The notes: generated by a model from the letters alone, not told the origin. Positions 1 through 9,817 are shown, counted from the stretch's first letter. The stretch: DNA of 39,087 nucleotides from Deltaproteobacteria bacterium (GCA_004283055.1 SHLP01000020.1:1-39087); one strand, 5' to 3'. Numbers and translations are program-made.

Positions 1-68
1 AGCGCTTCGCGATTCGCGAGGGCGGCCGGACCATCGGTGCAGGCGTCATTTCAAAGATTATCGAGTAG
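1..68 (+). CDS. tuf: Elongation factor Tu, C-terminal end (partial)
   Basis: Only the last 21 codons and the TAG stop (66-68) are in the window, read from base 3; the rest lies upstream. The residues [14 protein letters not shown] followed by VISKIIE are the standard end of domain 3 of EF-Tu, the GTPase that delivers aminoacyl-tRNA to the ribosome. The gene sits four bases before rpsJ, the usual bacterial order at the junction of the str and S10 operons, so the two are probably co-transcribed. The assignment relies on this short but very conserved tail and on the neighbour. Confidence 0.93.
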   Translation, partial: RFAIREGGRTIGAGVISKIIE

Positions 69-72
69 AACA

Positions 73-381
73 ATGGCAGCGAACAAGATCCGAATTCGAC
101 TCAAGGCTTACGATCACCGATTGCTAGACCAATCGGCGACGGAAATCGTCGACACGGCGAAGCGCACGGGTGCGCGGGTCGCGGGTCCGATTCCGCTGCC
201 CACACGCATCAACAAGTACACCGTGTTGCGTGGGCCCCACGTGGACAAGAAGTCGCGAGAGCAGTTCGAGATTCGAACTCACAAGCGACTCTTGGACATC
301 TTGGATCCCACTCAACAGACGCTCGACGCCCTCATGAAGCTGGATCTTTCAGCGGGTGTCGATGTCGAGATCAAGTCATAA
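73..381 (+). CDS. rpsJ: 30S ribosomal protein S10
   Basis: The product has 102 residues, normal for S10, a protein of the 30S head that also acts as NusE with NusB in transcription antitermination. Conserved stretches include [12 protein letters not shown] near the N-terminus and GPIPLPT in the middle. An in-frame start at 37 would add 12 residues and overlap the end of tuf; ATG at 73 gives the family start [10 protein letters not shown] and is preferred. The Shine-Dalgarno match is weak, so translation may be coupled to tuf four bases upstream. The next gene is rplD, not rplC, which is unusual. Confidence 0.97.
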   Translation: MAANKIRIRLKAYDHRLLDQSATEIVDTAKRTGARVAGPIPLPTRINKYTVLRGPHVDKKSREQFEIRTHKRLLDILDPTQQTLDALMKLDLSAGVDVEIKS

Positions 382-393
382 GGCGGTAGGTCC

Positions 394-1017
394 ATGCCCA
401 AGGTGAAGGTCTACAACTTGAGTAAGAAAGGCGTCGGGGAGATGGATCTTTCCGACAGCGTCTTCGATACGACTGTCAGCGAGAGCCTCCTCTATGATGT
501 TCTCAAAGCGCAGCTCGCGAGCCAACGCAAAGGCGCCGCTTCGTCCCAGAACAGGGCCGAGGTCAGCCTGAGCTCGCGCAAGCTCTACAAGCAGAAGGGC
601 ACCGGCGGCGCTCGCCACGGTTCCAAGCGCGCGCCGATTTTCGTTGGAGGCGGCACGGTCCATGGCCCGAAGCCTCGTGATTTCGGCTACCGGCCTCCGA
701 GGAAAATGCGGCTCGGAGCGCTCAAGGGAGCGCTGAGCCTCAAGCTTCGCGAGGGTCAGCTCTTGGTCGTCGAGAACTTCGAGCTGCCCGAAATCAAGAC
801 GAAGAAGCTCGCTGAGGTTCTCGACAAGCTCGAGGTCAACGGTGGCGCCCTGATCGTCGATGGCAAACAAAACGAGAAGCTGCGCTTGAGCGCACGAAAT
901 CTGCAGGGCCACTCGGTTCTGCCACCTGAGGGCGTGAACCTCTACGACTTGCTCCGTCACGAACATCTCGTGCTCACGCAGGACGCGGTGCAGGCTCTAG
1001 AAGCAAGGTGTCAGTGA
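394..1017 (+). CDS. rplD: 50S ribosomal protein L4
   Basis: The product has 207 residues. The Gly/Arg-rich loop around residues 66-85, containing [16 protein letters not shown], is the extended segment that reaches the wall of the peptide exit tunnel. The globular part follows, with [20 protein letters not shown] near residue 120. In E. coli L4 also represses the S10 operon by binding the leader; no such leader is visible because the operon continues from tuf. L3 normally precedes L4, but here rpsJ ends 12 bases upstream. The stop overlaps the rplW start by one base. Confidence 0.97.
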   Translation: MPKVKVYNLSKKGVGEMDLSDSVFDTTVSESLLYDVLKAQLASQRKGAASSQNRAEVSLSSRKLYKQKGTGGARHGSKRAPIFVGGGTVHGPKPRDFGYRPPRKMRLGALKGALSLKLREGQLLVVENFELPEIKTKKLAEVLDKLEVNGGALIVDGKQNEKLRLSARNLQGHSVLPPEGVNLYDLLRHEHLVLTQDAVQALEARCQ

Positions 1018-1307
1018 TGCACGCCGAACAAGTCATCAAGCGGCCCATCTACCTCACCGAGAAGGGTTCCAAGCTGCGCGAAGAGGACAACAAGTACACC
1101 TTCGAGGTGGACCTCGACGCGAACAAGCTCCAGATCAAAGACGCCGTCGAGACCTTGTTCAAGGTCACGGTGCGCGACGTCCGCACGCTGGTCATGCGTG
1201 GTCACATGCGCCGCATGGGCAAGACCTACGCGAAAACCCAAAACTGGAAGAAGGCCATCGTTACACTCCGAGAGGGTGAGACGATCGACTTCTTCGAGGG
1301 TGTTTGA
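1017..1307 (+). CDS. rplW: 50S ribosomal protein L23
   Basis: L23 lies at the exit of the peptide tunnel and is a docking site for trigger factor and SRP. The 96-residue product has the family start [17 protein letters not shown] and the C-terminal pattern [20 protein letters not shown] at 1008 would add three residues (MSV), but ATG at 1017 shares its A with the rplD stop (TGATG), has an AAGG about nine bases upstream and matches the usual family start, so it is chosen. Its stop lies two bases before the rplB ATG. Confidence 0.95.
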   Translation: MHAEQVIKRPIYLTEKGSKLREEDNKYTFEVDLDANKLQIKDAVETLFKVTVRDVRTLVMRGHMRRMGKTYAKTQNWKKAIVTLREGETIDFFEGV

Positions 1308-1309
1308 AG

Positions 1310-2137
1310 ATGGCAATCCGAAAGTTCAAACCGACGTCACCGTCCCGCCGCTTCTACGAAGCGCCGGACTTCGAGGTCATCACGCGCGGGAAGCCCGAGA
1401 AGAAGCTTCTCGATTCGAAGAAGCAGACGGGCGGCCGGAACAACCAGGGCCGCATCACCACGCGTTTTCGCGGAGGCGGGCACAAGCAGCGCTACCGCAA
1501 GATCGACTTCAAGCGAAACAAGATTGGCGTGCCCGGTACGGTGAAAGCGATCGAGTACGATCCGAACCGCTCGGCTCGCATCGCGCTCTTGCACTATGCC
1601 GATGGCGAAAAGGCCTACATTCTTGCGCCAGACGGTCTGGAGATCGGCCAGCAGGTGCTCTCCTCGCGTCACGCAGACGTGAAGCCGGGCAACGCGATGC
1701 CGCTTCGTCACATGCCGCTCGGCACGATGATTCACAACATCGAGCTCAAGATCGGCAAAGGCGCCCAGCTCGTGCGTTCCGCCGGGACCGCGGCCCAGTT
1801 GATGGCCAAGGACGGCAACTACGCACAGGTTCGCCTTCCTTCCGGTGAGGTTCGGATGGTGCACCTCAACTGCCGGGCGACGGTCGGGCAGGTCAGCAAC
1901 TCTCAGCATGCCCGCCTGACTCTTGGAAAGGCTGGCAGAAGCCGATGGCTCGGTCGCCGCCCACACAACCGCGGCACGACCATGAACCCGGTCGACCACC
2001 CGATGGGCGGCGGCGAGGGCCGGACCGCAGGCGGGCGCCAACCCTGCTCACCCTGGGGTCAGCTCGCCAAAGGCCTGAAGACCAGAAAGAACAAGGCGAC
2101 GGACAAGTACATCGTTCGTAGGCGGAAGAAGAAGTAA
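1310..2137 (+). CDS. rplB: 50S ribosomal protein L2
   Basis: L2 is a universally conserved 23S rRNA-binding protein needed for subunit association and peptidyl transfer. The product has 275 residues, the usual size, starting [14 protein letters not shown]. The RNA-binding block [20 protein letters not shown] is intact, and the hallmark near the C-terminus reads [10 protein letters not shown]: the first His is kept, while the second His of the enterobacterial HPHGGG is Met. The basic tail RRRKKK is present. A TTG at 1304 is in frame, but the ATG at 1310 gives the standard N-terminus. The stop overlaps the rpsS start (TAATG). Confidence 0.97.
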   Translation: MAIRKFKPTSPSRRFYEAPDFEVITRGKPEKKLLDSKKQTGGRNNQGRITTRFRGGGHKQRYRKIDFKRNKIGVPGTVKAIEYDPNRSARIALLHYADGEKAYILAPDGLEIGQQVLSSRHADVKPGNAMPLRHMPLGTMIHNIELKIGKGAQLVRSAGTAAQLMAKDGNYAQVRLPSGEVRMVHLNCRATVGQVSNSQHARLTLGKAGRSRWLGRRPHNRGTTMNPVDHPMGGGEGRTAGGRQPCSPWGQLAKGLKTRKNKATDKYIVRRRKKK

Positions 2138-2439
2138 TGGCGCGTTCAGTAAAAAAGGGTCCATTCATCGACCAACACTTGGAAAACAAGGTCGAGTCTG
2201 CGAACAAGTCGGGCGACAAGAAAATGATCCGAACTTGGTCGCGTCGCTCGACCGTGACTCCCGATTTCGTCGGGCACACCTTCGCCGTTCACAACGGCCG
2301 AAAGTTCGTCACCGTCTTCGTCACCGAGAACATGGTCGGGCACAAGCTCGGCGAGTTCGCGCCTACTCGGACGTTTGGAGGTCACGCGTCCGACAGGAAG
2401 GGCGGCCGAAAGATCAACCCGCAGACAGGGAAGAAGTGA
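2137..2439 (+). CDS. rpsS: 30S ribosomal protein S19
   Basis: S19 is in the 30S head, binds with S13 and contacts the A-site tRNA region. The 100-residue product starts [15 protein letters not shown] and contains the signature [16 protein letters not shown] around residues 69-84. It is a few residues longer than the E. coli protein (92), with the extra length in the basic C-terminal tail. The ATG overlaps the rplB stop, and the next gene, rplV, begins two bases after its stop, so translation is probably coupled through all three. Confidence 0.97.
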   Translation: MARSVKKGPFIDQHLENKVESANKSGDKKMIRTWSRRSTVTPDFVGHTFAVHNGRKFVTVFVTENMVGHKLGEFAPTRTFGGHASDRKGGRKINPQTGKK

Positions 2440-2441
2440 AC

Positions 2442-2792
2442 ATGGAAGCGGTCGCAAAAGCACGGTTTCAAAGGATTTCGCCGCGAAAAGCGCGCGTCGT
2501 GCTCAACATGGTGCGCGGCAAGAGCGTCGCCGACGCCCTCAACGAGCTTCGATTCACGACGAAGTCGGCGGCTCCCATCGTGGCAAAGGCCATCGGCAGC
2601 GCGATCGCCAACGCCAAGCAGAAGAACGAAGAGTTGAACCTGGACGACCTCTTCGTCAAAACCGCATTTGCCGACATGGCGCCCAACCAGCACATGCGGC
2701 GCTGGCGTCCTCGGGCGCAGGGGCGCGCTACGCGCATCCTCAAGGGAATGAGTCACATCACCGTCGTCGTGAGCGACGGGGAAGAGAGCTGA
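2442..2792 (+). CDS. rplV: 50S ribosomal protein L22
   Basis: L22 binds 23S rRNA and its beta-hairpin lines the exit tunnel opposite L4. The product has 116 residues. It carries the typical N-terminus [20 protein letters not shown] and the hairpin region around [18 protein letters not shown] with its cluster of Arg. The open frame extends back to 2235 inside rpsS, but ATG at 2442, two bases after the rpsS stop, gives the family N-terminus [11 protein letters not shown]. The gene ends three bases before the GTG of rpsC. Confidence 0.96.
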   Translation: MEAVAKARFQRISPRKARVVLNMVRGKSVADALNELRFTTKSAAPIVAKAIGSAIANAKQKNEELNLDDLFVKTAFADMAPNQHMRRWRPRAQGRATRILKGMSHITVVVSDGEES

Positions 2793-2795
2793 AGC

Positions 2796-3458
2796 GTGGG
2801 TCAGAAAGTACATCCGTATGGGTTCCGTCTCGGCGTCGTGAAGACGTGGAAGTCGAAGTGGTACGAGGACAAGAACTACGCGAAGTGGCTTCATGAAGAT
2901 CTGAAGCTCAAGCGCCTCATCCGAAAGAAGTTCGCGCATGCTGGCATCGCGGACATCGAAATCGAGCGCGCGGCGAACAAGGCCAAAGTGGTGATCTACA
3001 CCTCGCGTCCGGGCATCATCATCGGCAAACGCGGCGCGGGGGTCGAGCAGCTCAAGGCCGATCTTCAAAAGCTCACCCAGAACGAGCTCTTTTTGGACAT
3101 CCAGGAGGTTCGAAAGGCCGAGACCAACGCTCAGCTGGTCGCGGAAAACATCGCTACGCAGCTCGAGCGTCGTGTCGCCTTCCGGCGGGCGATGAAGAAG
3201 GCCGTGCAGACGGCGATGAAGTTCGGCGTGAAAGGAATCCGAGTCACGGCCGGCGGCCGTCTCGGCGGCGCGGAAATCGCCCGTACCGAGTGGTACCGCG
3301 AAGGCCGCGTCCCGCTTCACACGCTACGGGCGGACATCGACTACGGCGAGGTCACGGCCCACACCAAGGCCGGCACCGTCGGTATCAAATGCTGGATCTT
3401 CAGGGGCGAGCAGCTTCCGCATCGCCCGGGTGCAGTTGCCGTGGGAGCCCGGGTCTAA
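2796..3458 (+). CDS. rpsC: 30S ribosomal protein S3
   Basis: S3 lies at the mRNA entry channel of the 30S subunit. The 220-residue product begins [12 protein letters not shown], the invariant S3 start, from a GTG codon at 2796. The type II KH domain shows the GXXG-type loop in [13 protein letters not shown] near residue 75, and the C-terminal domain carries [20 protein letters not shown] and [10 protein letters not shown]. The length is normal. It lies inside the S10 block between rplV and rplP, with a nine-base gap to rplP. Confidence 0.97.
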   Translation: MGQKVHPYGFRLGVVKTWKSKWYEDKNYAKWLHEDLKLKRLIRKKFAHAGIADIEIERAANKAKVVIYTSRPGIIIGKRGAGVEQLKADLQKLTQNELFLDIQEVRKAETNAQLVAENIATQLERRVAFRRAMKKAVQTAMKFGVKGIRVTAGGRLGGAEIARTEWYREGRVPLHTLRADIDYGEVTAHTKAGTVGIKCWIFRGEQLPHRPGAVAVGARV

Positions 3459-3467
3459 GGACGAACC

Positions 3468-3884
3468 ATGCTTCAACCAAAGAAAACCAAGTTCCGAAAA
3501 CAGATGAAGGGCCGTATGCGCGGAAAGGCATACCGAGGCGGCAAGATCTCGTTCGGCGACTATGGCCTGCAGGCGCTCGAGCCCGGCCGGATCAGTCAGC
3601 GACAGATCGAAGCGGCTCGTATGACGATTCAGCGCAAGGTGAAGCGTCAGGGTCAGCTCTTCATCCGGATCTTTCCGGACAAACCGATCACGAAAAAGCC
3701 GCTCGAAACTCGAATGGGTAAGGGCAAGGGCAGCGTTGAAGGCTGGGTGGCCGTCGTTCGGCCCGGTCGGATGCTCTACGAAATTCAGGGCGTGCCCGAG
3801 GACGTTGCCCGCGCGGCGTTCGCACTCGCCGCCCACAAGCTCCCGCTCAAGACGACGTTCCGGTCGAGGGAGACCGAGCTATGA
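3468..3884 (+). CDS. rplP: 50S ribosomal protein L16
   Basis: L16 binds near the A site of the 50S subunit and is among the last proteins assembled. The 138-residue product starts [16 protein letters not shown], has the conserved [20 protein letters not shown] block and the segment [21 protein letters not shown] that includes a hydroxylatable Arg loop in some bacteria. The N-terminus and length match the family. Its TGA overlaps the ATG of rpmC by four bases (ATGA), a standard coupling. Confidence 0.97.
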   Translation: MLQPKKTKFRKQMKGRMRGKAYRGGKISFGDYGLQALEPGRISQRQIEAARMTIQRKVKRQGQLFIRIFPDKPITKKPLETRMGKGKGSVEGWVAVVRPGRMLYEIQGVPEDVARAAFALAAHKLPLKTTFRSRETEL

Positions 3885-4087
3885 AACCAGAGGACATCCG
3901 TGCCAACACCCTCGAAGAGCTTTCGGTCCTCGAAGGCGACTTGCGGCGCCAGCTTTGGAAAGCCCGCTTCGACAATCACACCAATCAGCTCGACGATACG
4001 AGCTCCATTCAGAAGCTTCGCCGGGACCTCGCCCGCGTGAAGACCATTTTAACGGAGCGCCGCGAAGAAGCGGCGAGCAAGGAGTGA
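3881..4087 (+). CDS. rpmC: 50S ribosomal protein L29
   Basis: L29 is a small two-helix protein next to L23 at the tunnel exit. The 68-residue product starts [14 protein letters not shown] and contains the family pattern [20 protein letters not shown], followed by the helix with [15 protein letters not shown]. The start overlaps the rplP stop (ATGA). Length and position between rplP and rpsQ are standard for the S10 operon. Confidence 0.95.
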   Translation: MKPEDIRANTLEELSVLEGDLRRQLWKARFDNHTNQLDDTSSIQKLRRDLARVKTILTERREEAASKE

Positions 4088-4093
4088 TCGGCC

Positions 4094-4411
4094 ATGACTG
4101 CTGCTGAGCCAGGACAACCGACACCAAAAGCCACCACGGAGCGTGGCCGCCGTCGTCGCTTGGTCGGACGCGTCGTGAACGAGACGCAATCCCCGGGCCG
4201 CGCCCAACAGACGGTCGTCGTGGAGGTCATCCGCCGCGCCCGTGACCCCTTTTATGGGAAATACGTGAAGCGCAAGAAGAAGTTCCACGCGCACGACGAG
4301 GGCAACGAGTACCGAAAGAACGACGTCGTTGAGATTCGAGCCTGCCGTCCGCGGAGCAAGACGAAGCGCTGGGAGGTCGTCCGCCTCATCGAGAGGCCGC
4401 CGGAGGTATAA
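4094..4411 (+). CDS. rpsQ: 30S ribosomal protein S17
   Basis: S17 is a primary 16S rRNA-binding protein with an OB fold. The 105-residue product is about 20 residues longer than the E. coli protein: residues 1-20 form a low-complexity, Pro/Lys/Arg-containing extension ([18 protein letters not shown]) before the core [20 protein letters not shown]. The core motifs [15 protein letters not shown] and [10 protein letters not shown] are intact. The ATG at 4094 is six bases after the rpmC stop. No ATG lies at the usual core start, so the extension is probably real. Confidence 0.95.
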   Translation: MTAAEPGQPTPKATTERGRRRRLVGRVVNETQSPGRAQQTVVVEVIRRARDPFYGKYVKRKKKFHAHDEGNEYRKNDVVEIRACRPRSKTKRWEVVRLIERPPEV

Positions 4412-4413
4412 CG

Positions 4414-4782
4414 ATGATCCAGACAGAAACACAGCTGGATGTGGCCGACAACAGCGGCGCGAAGCGAGTTTCCTGCATCAAGGTGCTCGGTGGCTCGCGT
4501 CGTCGCTACGCCGGCCTCGGCGATGTGATCGTCGTGTCCGTGAAGGAGGCGCTGCCGACCGCGCGCGTGAAGAAGGGCGAAGTTGCCCGCGCAGTCGTGG
4601 TGCGTACCAAGCGCGAGTACCAGCGTTCGGACGGCACATACATCAAGTTCGACACGAACAGCGCCGTGCTCATCACCAAAGAAAACGAGCCGATCGGCAC
4701 CCGAATCTTCGGCCCCGTGGCTCGTGAGCTTCGCGCGAAGCGCTTCATGAAGATCGTTTCTCTCGCACCGGAGGTGGTGTGA
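4414..4782 (+). CDS. rplN: 50S ribosomal protein L14
   Basis: L14 is part of the intersubunit bridge face of the 50S subunit. The 122-residue product, exactly the standard length, begins [18 protein letters not shown] and contains [27 protein letters not shown] and the end [22 protein letters not shown]. It opens the spc-type block two bases after rpsQ. The stop TGA shares its A with the rplX ATG. Confidence 0.97.
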   Translation: MIQTETQLDVADNSGAKRVSCIKVLGGSRRRYAGLGDVIVVSVKEALPTARVKKGEVARAVVVRTKREYQRSDGTYIKFDTNSAVLITKENEPIGTRIFGPVARELRAKRFMKIVSLAPEVV

Positions 4783-5099
4783 TGACCGCACGCATCAAAA
4801 AGGGTGACTTGGTCCAGGTCATTGCGGGCAAAGACCGCGGTGAAAAAGGACGCGTACTGCAAGTGGTTCGAGCCGACTTGATCCTCGTCGAGGGAGTCAA
4901 TCGCGTGAAGCGGCATCAGAGCCCGCGCCGCTTCAAGGAGGCCGGCATCGTCGAAAAAGAAATGCCAATTCATGCCTCCAACGTGATGCTCGTCGACCCG
5001 AAAACCGAGGAGCGCACCCGCGTTCGCATCGAAGCCGACAAGAAAGACCCCAACAAGCGCGTTCGCGTGGCCGTCAAGAGCGGCTCGGTCCTGGATTGA
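4782..5099 (+). CDS. rplX: 50S ribosomal protein L24
   Basis: L24 is an early assembly protein near the tunnel exit. The 105-residue product contains the N-terminal KOW motif in [20 protein letters not shown] and the conserved segment [13 protein letters not shown]. The GTG immediately upstream (4779) is in frame, but ATG at 4782 overlaps the rplN stop and gives the normal N-terminus MTARIKKGD. The gene is followed seven bases later by rplE. Confidence 0.96.
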   Translation: MTARIKKGDLVQVIAGKDRGEKGRVLQVVRADLILVEGVNRVKRHQSPRRFKEAGIVEKEMPIHASNVMLVDPKTEERTRVRIEADKKDPNKRVRVAVKSGSVLD

Positions 5100-5106
5100 G
5101 GTCGTC

Positions 5107-5658
5107 ATGAGTGAATACGAACCCCGACTCCGCAAAAAGTACAAAGACGAGATCGTCCCTCAGCTGATGAAGGACTTCAGCTTCCAGAACATCATGCAGG
5201 TTCCAAAGCTGGAGCGAGTCATCGTCAACATGGGCCTCGGCGAAGCGGTGCAGAACGCCAAGCTGATCGAATCAGCCGTCGAAGAGCTCACCGCCATCAC
5301 CGGCCGCAAGCCCGTCGTCACACGCGCCAAAAAGTCGATCGCCAGCTTCAAGCTTCGCGAGGGGATGCCGATTGGCGTGATGGTGACGCTGCGCGGCGAG
5401 CAAATGTACGACTTCGTCGATCGACTCGTTTCGATCGCTTTGCCGCGCACGCGTGACTTCAAGGGCATCAGCCCGAAGGCATTCGACGGCCGTGGCAACT
5501 ACACGCTCGGCATTCGCGAGCAGATCGTCTTCCCAGAGATCAACTATGACAAAATCGATCGTATCAAGGGCATGAACGTGACCTTTGTTACCACGGCAGA
5601 AACTGACGAACAGGGACGTGCCTTGCTGAAGTCGCTCGGCATGCCGTTCAGGAACTAG
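5107..5658 (+). CDS. rplE: 50S ribosomal protein L5
   Basis: L5 binds 5S rRNA and contacts P-site tRNA and S13 in the central protuberance. The product has 183 residues, close to the usual 179-180. Diagnostic segments are [47 protein letters not shown] and [16 protein letters not shown], with the C-terminal [15 protein letters not shown]. It lies between rplX and rpsN as in other spc operons. Confidence 0.97.
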   Translation: MSEYEPRLRKKYKDEIVPQLMKDFSFQNIMQVPKLERVIVNMGLGEAVQNAKLIESAVEELTAITGRKPVVTRAKKSIASFKLREGMPIGVMVTLRGEQMYDFVDRLVSIALPRTRDFKGISPKAFDGRGNYTLGIREQIVFPEINYDKIDRIKGMNVTFVTTAETDEQGRALLKSLGMPFRN

Positions 5659-5667
5659 AGGACGCAG

Positions 5668-5853
5668 ATGGCTAGTAAGCGCGCATTTGCCAAAATGGAA
5701 AAGACACCGAAATTCTCGGTGCGACAACGGAATCGCTGCAAGGTCTGCGGACGCCCACGGGGTTACTATCGCAAGTTCGAGATGTGCCGCATTTGTCTTC
5801 GTAAGTACGGGCTCTCGGGTGACATCCCGGGCCTCACGAAATCGAGCTGGTAA
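5668..5853 (+). CDS. rpsN: 30S ribosomal protein S14, zinc-binding type
   Basis: The 61-residue product is the short, zinc-ribbon form of S14 (often called type Z), not the 101-residue form of E. coli. The ligands are C24-x2-C27 and C40-x2-C43, in RCKVCGRP and [10 protein letters not shown]. The C-terminus [12 protein letters not shown] is the family end. S14 sits in the 30S head next to S3 and S10. The stop overlaps the start of a strong AAGGAGGT sequence (5852-5859) that serves rpsH. Confidence 0.96.
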   Translation: MASKRAFAKMEKTPKFSVRQRNRCKVCGRPRGYYRKFEMCRICLRKYGLSGDIPGLTKSSW

Positions 5854-5865
5854 GGAGGTGCAGTC

Positions 5866-6258
5866 ATGATGACCGATCCAATCGCTGACATGCTGACGCG
5901 CATCCGAAACGCGGCTCAGGCACAGCACGAACACACCGTTCTACCTTCGTCGAATCTCAAGGCGCAGCTCGCCGAGATCCTCAAGCAAGAGGGATACATC
6001 GACGATTACCGTGTCGAGGACGGGGTTCAGAAGAGTCTCACGATCTTCCTCAAATACGGTCGTGACCGCCAAAGCGCATTCGTCGGCATGCGTCGCGCGA
6101 GCCGCCCCGGGCGGCGGTTCTATGTCGGTCACCACGACATTCCGCGTGTCCAAAACGGCATGGGAGTCGCGATTCTCTCTACGTCCGCTGGCATCATGAC
6201 CGGCCGTGACGCTCGCCATAAGCGGGTGGGCGGCGAAGTCCTGTGCGAGGTTTGGTGA
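5866..6258 (+). CDS. rpsH: 30S ribosomal protein S8
   Basis: S8 binds the central domain of 16S rRNA and in E. coli represses the spc operon. The 130-residue product contains [17 protein letters not shown] at the N-terminus and [31 protein letters not shown] at the C-terminus (quoted in parts: [10 protein letters not shown], then [10 protein letters not shown]). A near-consensus Shine-Dalgarno AAGGAGGT (5852-5859) lies seven bases before the first of two tandem ATG codons (5866 and 5869); either could be used and the protein would differ by one Met. The stop shares its A with the rplF ATG. Confidence 0.95.
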   Translation: MMTDPIADMLTRIRNAAQAQHEHTVLPSSNLKAQLAEILKQEGYIDDYRVEDGVQKSLTIFLKYGRDRQSAFVGMRRASRPGRRFYVGHHDIPRVQNGMGVAILSTSAGIMTGRDARHKRVGGEVLCEVW

Positions 6259-6851
6259 TGACCGAGACACACACAGGCAAGCAATCCCGAAACGGCAAGA
6301 AGCCGGTGGAAGTCGCCAAGGGCGTGCAGATCTCGATCAGCGGCCAAGACATCAAGGCCAAAGGCCCCAAAGGCGAGCTGAGCCAGACCCTTCGCCCGGA
6401 GGTCGTGGTCACTCAGGAAGAAGGCCTGCTCACCGTTCGGCCCGCGCCGGGCACCGGCAAGACCGGCCTTCAATACCAGGGCCTGACCCGCTCGATTCTG
6501 CGCAACATGGTGGAGGGGGTCGCCACCGGCTACAAGCGCTCGCTGGACTTCCGTGGTGTCGGATACCGAGCCGAATTCAAGAACGACCAGCTCAAGATGA
6601 CGGTTGGTCTCTCCCATCAGCCGGTCATCGACATCCCCAAAGCGGTTGCCGTCAAGGTCGAGACAATCGACGAAGCCGGCACCAAGTTCCCACGCGTTCA
6701 TCTCGAGTCGCCCGACAAGCAACTGGTCGGCCGGATCGCAGCGCGGATTCGTCAGATGCGACCCCCGGAGCCCTACAACGGCAAGGGCGTTCGCTACACC
6801 GGCGAGCGCATTCGAGAGAAGGCGGGCAAGGCCGGAAAGGCCGGAGGCTGA
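6258..6851 (+). CDS. rplF: 50S ribosomal protein L6
   Basis: L6 lies near the factor-binding site of the 50S subunit. The 197-residue product is longer than usual (about 178): the family start [10 protein letters not shown] is preceded by eight residues (MTETHTGKQ region), and the C-terminus after ERIREKAG has a Lys/Gly/Ala tail. Core motifs are [24 protein letters not shown] and the signature [20 protein letters not shown] frame start at 6243 would overlap rpsH by 16 bases; ATG at 6258, overlapping the rpsH stop by one base, is preferred. Confidence 0.95.
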   Translation: MTETHTGKQSRNGKKPVEVAKGVQISISGQDIKAKGPKGELSQTLRPEVVVTQEEGLLTVRPAPGTGKTGLQYQGLTRSILRNMVEGVATGYKRSLDFRGVGYRAEFKNDQLKMTVGLSHQPVIDIPKAVAVKVETIDEAGTKFPRVHLESPDKQLVGRIAARIRQMRPPEPYNGKGVRYTGERIREKAGKAGKAGG

Positions 6852-6853
6852 TC

Positions 6854-7198
6854 ATGCAGCAGAAAGTCACAGGGCGTGCTCGTCGCAAGTTGAGGATTCG
6901 CAAGAAGGTGCAGGGCACCACCGTGCGGCCTCGCTTGGCGGTATTCCGAAGCAGCAAGCACATCTATGCGCAGGTCATCGACGATACGAAGGGTACGACG
7001 ATTGCCCATGCGTCCAGCGTAGCGAGCTCCGGCGATGGGAACAAAGTCGACGTCGCAAAGTCAGTCGGCAGCGCGGTTGCCAAGGCATGTATCGACAAAG
7101 GTGTCGAGCAGGTCGTGTTCGACCGCGGCGGCTATAGATATCACGGACGCGTTCGCGCTCTGGCCGAATCGGCGCGCGAAGCCGGTCTGAAGTTCTGA
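6854..7198 (+). CDS. rplR: 50S ribosomal protein L18
   Basis: L18 binds 5S rRNA together with L5. The 114-residue product starts [18 protein letters not shown] and contains the family motif [20 protein letters not shown], with the C-terminal [20 protein letters not shown]. The open frame runs back into rplF to 6206, but ATG at 6854, two bases after the rplF stop, gives the correct size. It is followed seven bases later by rpsE. Confidence 0.97.
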   Translation: MQQKVTGRARRKLRIRKKVQGTTVRPRLAVFRSSKHIYAQVIDDTKGTTIAHASSVASSGDGNKVDVAKSVGSAVAKACIDKGVEQVVFDRGGYRYHGRVRALAESAREAGLKF

Positions 7199-7205
7199 GG
7201 ACGAG

Positions 7206-7793
7206 ATGGCATACAAAGACCAAATCATCGACCCCAACACGCTCGACGATCTCACCGAGCGCGTCATTTTCATCAATCGCGTGGCCAAGGTCGTCAAAGG
7301 CGGCCGGCGTTTCAGCTTTAGCGCACTGGTCGTCGTGGGCGACAGCAACGGCCATGTCGGTGTCGGCATGGGCAAGGCGAAAGAGGTCCCGGAGTCGATT
7401 CGCAAGGGTACCGAGGCTGCGAAGAAGAACCTCTTCAAGGTCCCTCTGACCGGACGAACCATTCCCCACAAGATCGTCGGGCACTCGGGCGCAGGTCGCA
7501 TCGTCCTTCGTCCTGCGTCCGAAGGGACCGGAGTCATCGCCGGAGGTGCGATGCGTCCCGTGCTCGAGGCCGCCGGCGTCAAAGACGTCTTGGCGAAGAT
7601 TCTCGGCACCACGAATCCCTACAACGTGGTCAACGCGACGGTAGCTGCACTCAAGGAGCTCGAGTCGCCGGCCGAGGTCGCCAGCCGTCGAGGTCGTCGC
7701 AAGGGAGACATTCAACAGTACGAGCATGGGCCCAAGGCGGAACGTCCCGCCGCCGAGCCTGACGAAGCGCCTGCGGAGGCAAGCGCATCGTAA
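7206..7793 (+). CDS. rpsE: 30S ribosomal protein S5
   Basis: S5 is at the mRNA entry site and affects decoding accuracy. The 195-residue product has the N-terminal double-stranded-RNA-binding-type domain with [21 protein letters not shown], the conserved [20 protein letters not shown], and the C-terminal ARIVLRPAS-like segment [18 protein letters not shown]. It is about 25 residues longer than E. coli S5, owing to an acidic Pro/Ala/Glu tail after [10 protein letters not shown]. It lies between rplR and rpmD, as usual. Confidence 0.96.
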   Translation: MAYKDQIIDPNTLDDLTERVIFINRVAKVVKGGRRFSFSALVVVGDSNGHVGVGMGKAKEVPESIRKGTEAAKKNLFKVPLTGRTIPHKIVGHSGAGRIVLRPASEGTGVIAGGAMRPVLEAAGVKDVLAKILGTTNPYNVVNATVAALKELESPAEVASRRGRRKGDIQQYEHGPKAERPAAEPDEAPAEASAS

Positions 7794-7804
7794 GAGAGGC
7801 AGTC

Positions 7805-7996
7805 ATGAGCGCGAAAAAACTCAAAGTGACCCAGGTCAGAAGCGAAATCGGTCGGATGGACAAGCAGCGGCGAATCCTCCGAGGGCTTGGCTTGCATGGG
7901 ATGAACACGAAGGTCGTGGTCGAGAACACGCCGTCGTTCCGGGGTATGGTCAAGAAGGTGCTTCACCTGGTCGAAGTCGAGGAAGTCAATGAGTGA
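7805..7996 (+). CDS. rpmD: 50S ribosomal protein L30
   Basis: The 63-residue product matches the small bacterial L30 family: KLKVTQVRSEIGRMDKQRRI, then LRGLGLHGMNTKVVVENTPS and a helix GMVKKVLHLVEVEE. It is slightly longer than E. coli L30 (59). A GAGAGG sequence lies upstream of the ATG. Its 3-prime end overlaps the rplO start by eight bases. Confidence 0.94.
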   Translation: MSAKKLKVTQVRSEIGRMDKQRRILRGLGLHGMNTKVVVENTPSFRGMVKKVLHLVEVEEVNE

Positions 7997-8471
7997 GCAG
8001 AGCAAGACGCCAATCCTTTCCAGGCTTCGCCCCGCTGCAGGCGCCGTCCGGGGAAAGCGACGCAAGGGACGCGGCCCCGGCTCCGGTCTGGGCAAGACCG
8101 CCGGCCACGGCCAGAAGGGCCAAAAGGCGAGGCATCCCGGGAACTTCAGCAAGCTCGGCTTCGAGGGCGGGCAGATGCCGCTGTATCGCCGCATTCCGAA
8201 GCGTGGCTTCGTCAATCCGTTCACCAAGACGGTGGGGACGGTCAACGTGAAGGACCTTGCTCGGTTCGATGCAGGGGCCACCGTCGACGAGGCGGTTTTG
8301 CGAGAAGCTGGCCTCATCAAGCGCAAAGTGGACATCATCAAGGTTCTCGGCGATGGCGAGCTAGACAAGGCTCTCACCGTCAAGGTCCACGCAGCTAGCG
8401 CGACCGCCACGCAGAAAATCGAGAAAGCGGGCGGCACGGTCGAGCTAGTCATCGCCGCGCCTGCCCCCTAA
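7989..8471 (+). CDS. rplO: 50S ribosomal protein L15
   Basis: L15 binds 23S rRNA and is a mid-to-late assembly protein. The 160-residue product has the basic, Gly-rich N-terminal arm [20 protein letters not shown] and the following [26 protein letters not shown], then the C-terminal domain with [24 protein letters not shown]. It precedes secY, the standard arrangement in spc operons, with a 20-base gap. Confidence 0.96.
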   Translation: MSEQSKTPILSRLRPAAGAVRGKRRKGRGPGSGLGKTAGHGQKGQKARHPGNFSKLGFEGGQMPLYRRIPKRGFVNPFTKTVGTVNVKDLARFDAGATVDEAVLREAGLIKRKVDIIKVLGDGELDKALTVKVHAASATATQKIEKAGGTVELVIAAPAP

Positions 8472-8491
8472 CCGAAAGCACGTACCGAGAC

Positions 8492-9817
8492 ATGAGCACC
8501 GTCGCCAACATCTTTCGAATCCCCGAGCTTCGCCGCCGCATTCTCTTCACCTTGGGAATGCTCGCCGTCTATCGCATCGGGATTTTCGTTACGACGCCCG
8601 GCGTAGACCGGTCGGCCATGCGGAAGTACGTGGCCGGACAGTCGGGCGGTTTCTTGAGCTTGTTCAACCTGTTTTCGGGTGGCGCGCTCGAGCAGGCGTC
8701 GATTTTTGCGCTCAACATCATGCCCTACGTTTCGGCGAGCATCATCCTATCGCTGATGACGGTCGTGGTGCCCTCGCTCATGGAGCTTCGCAAGGAAGGC
8801 GAAGCAGGCCAGCGAAAGATCAACCAGTACACACGCTATGGAACGGTTGGGCTCAGTATTTTTCAGAGCATGGGGCTCGCGATGCTCTGGGAGGGCTGGA
8901 ACGAAAGCTCGACGGCGGGTGATATCGTGGCCGACCCGGGCTGGAGCTTCCGTCTGATGACGGTGCTCGCTCTAACGACCGGCACTTCGTTCCTGATGTG
9001 GCTTGGTGAACAGATCACCGAGCGCGGGCTTGGAAACGGCATCTCGCTCATCATTTTCGCGGGAATCGTGGCGAATCTACCTGACGCCCTGTTCATGACC
9101 CTCGAGCAATTCAAGCTCGGCGAGCTTCAACCCATCGACTTGATGTTGCTCATCGTGATCGCGCTGGGCACCACGGCCTTCATCGTCTTCTTCGAACGCG
9201 CGCAGAGGCGCCTGCCGATCACCTACGCCAAACGCATGATCGGACGGAAGATGTACGGCGGGCAGCAGTCTCACCTTCCGCTTCGCGTGAACATGGCCGG
9301 CGTCATTCCACCCATCTTCACGTCTTCCTTGCTGATGTTCCCCGTCACTCTAGCGGGCACCAACATTCCGTATCTGTCGGATGCGATGCGCTGGATCAGC
9401 AACAACCTGGTGCCGGGGGGCTGGGTATACATCGTAGTCTTTGCGGTCATGACGATCTTCTTCTGCTTCTTCTATACGGCGATCACGTTCCAGCCTGTCG
9501 ACGTCGCGGAGAACCTCAAGAAGCAGAGCGCGTTCATTCCCGGAGTACGTCCGGGCAAGGCGACGGCCGAGTACATCGACGCCGTGCTCACCCGAATTAC
9601 GGTGGGTGGCGCACTGTATGTGGCAGCCGTCGTGACAATCCCGACGCTGCTCCAGTCGAGATGGAACGTTCCCTTCTACCTCGGGGGTACGTCGCTGATG
9701 ATTGTCGTGGGCGTGGCGCTCGACTTCGCGCAGCAGGTTGAAAGCCACCTCATCACCCGTCACTACGAGGGCCTCACCGGGAGCAAAGGCTCCCGAATTC
9801 GAGCGAGGAACGCCTAA
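8492..9817 (+). CDS. secY: Preprotein translocase subunit SecY
   Basis: SecY is the channel of the Sec translocon in the inner membrane and works with SecE, SecG and SecA. The 441-residue product has the expected ten hydrophobic segments, starting with the one around [17 protein letters not shown]. Conserved features include [21 protein letters not shown] near the second segment, [12 protein letters not shown], the cytosolic loop with [20 protein letters not shown], and [13 protein letters not shown]. No adjacent secE or secG is visible. The stop overlaps the adk start by one base (TAATG). Confidence 0.97.
   Translation: MSTVANIFRIPELRRRILFTLGMLAVYRIGIFVTTPGVDRSAMRKYVAGQSGGFLSLFNLFSGGALEQASIFALNIMPYVSASIILSLMTVVVPSLMELRKEGEAGQRKINQYTRYGTVGLSIFQSMGLAMLWEGWNESSTAGDIVADPGWSFRLMTVLALTTGTSFLMWLGEQITERGLGNGISLIIFAGIVANLPDALFMTLEQFKLGELQPIDLMLLIVIALGTTAFIVFFERAQRRLPITYAKRMIGRKMYGGQQSHLPLRVNMAGVIPPIFTSSLLMFPVTLAGTNIPYLSDAMRWISNNLVPGGWVYIVVFAVMTIFFCFFYTAITFQPVDVAENLKKQSAFIPGVRPGKATAEYIDAVLTRITVGGALYVAAVVTIPTLLQSRWNVPFYLGGTSLMIVVGVALDFAQQVESHLITRHYEGLTGSKGSRIRARNA

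Noticed and set aside
1310-2137. Met instead of the second His in the L2 HPHGGGEG motif
   Set aside because: The first His is retained, and variation at the second position is known in other bacteria, so it is not evidence of altered function.
2382-3320. 312-codon open frame on the minus strand inside the S10 block
   Set aside because: It lies antisense to rplV and rpsC, whose proteins are unmistakable; the long frame is a by-product of GC-biased codon third positions.
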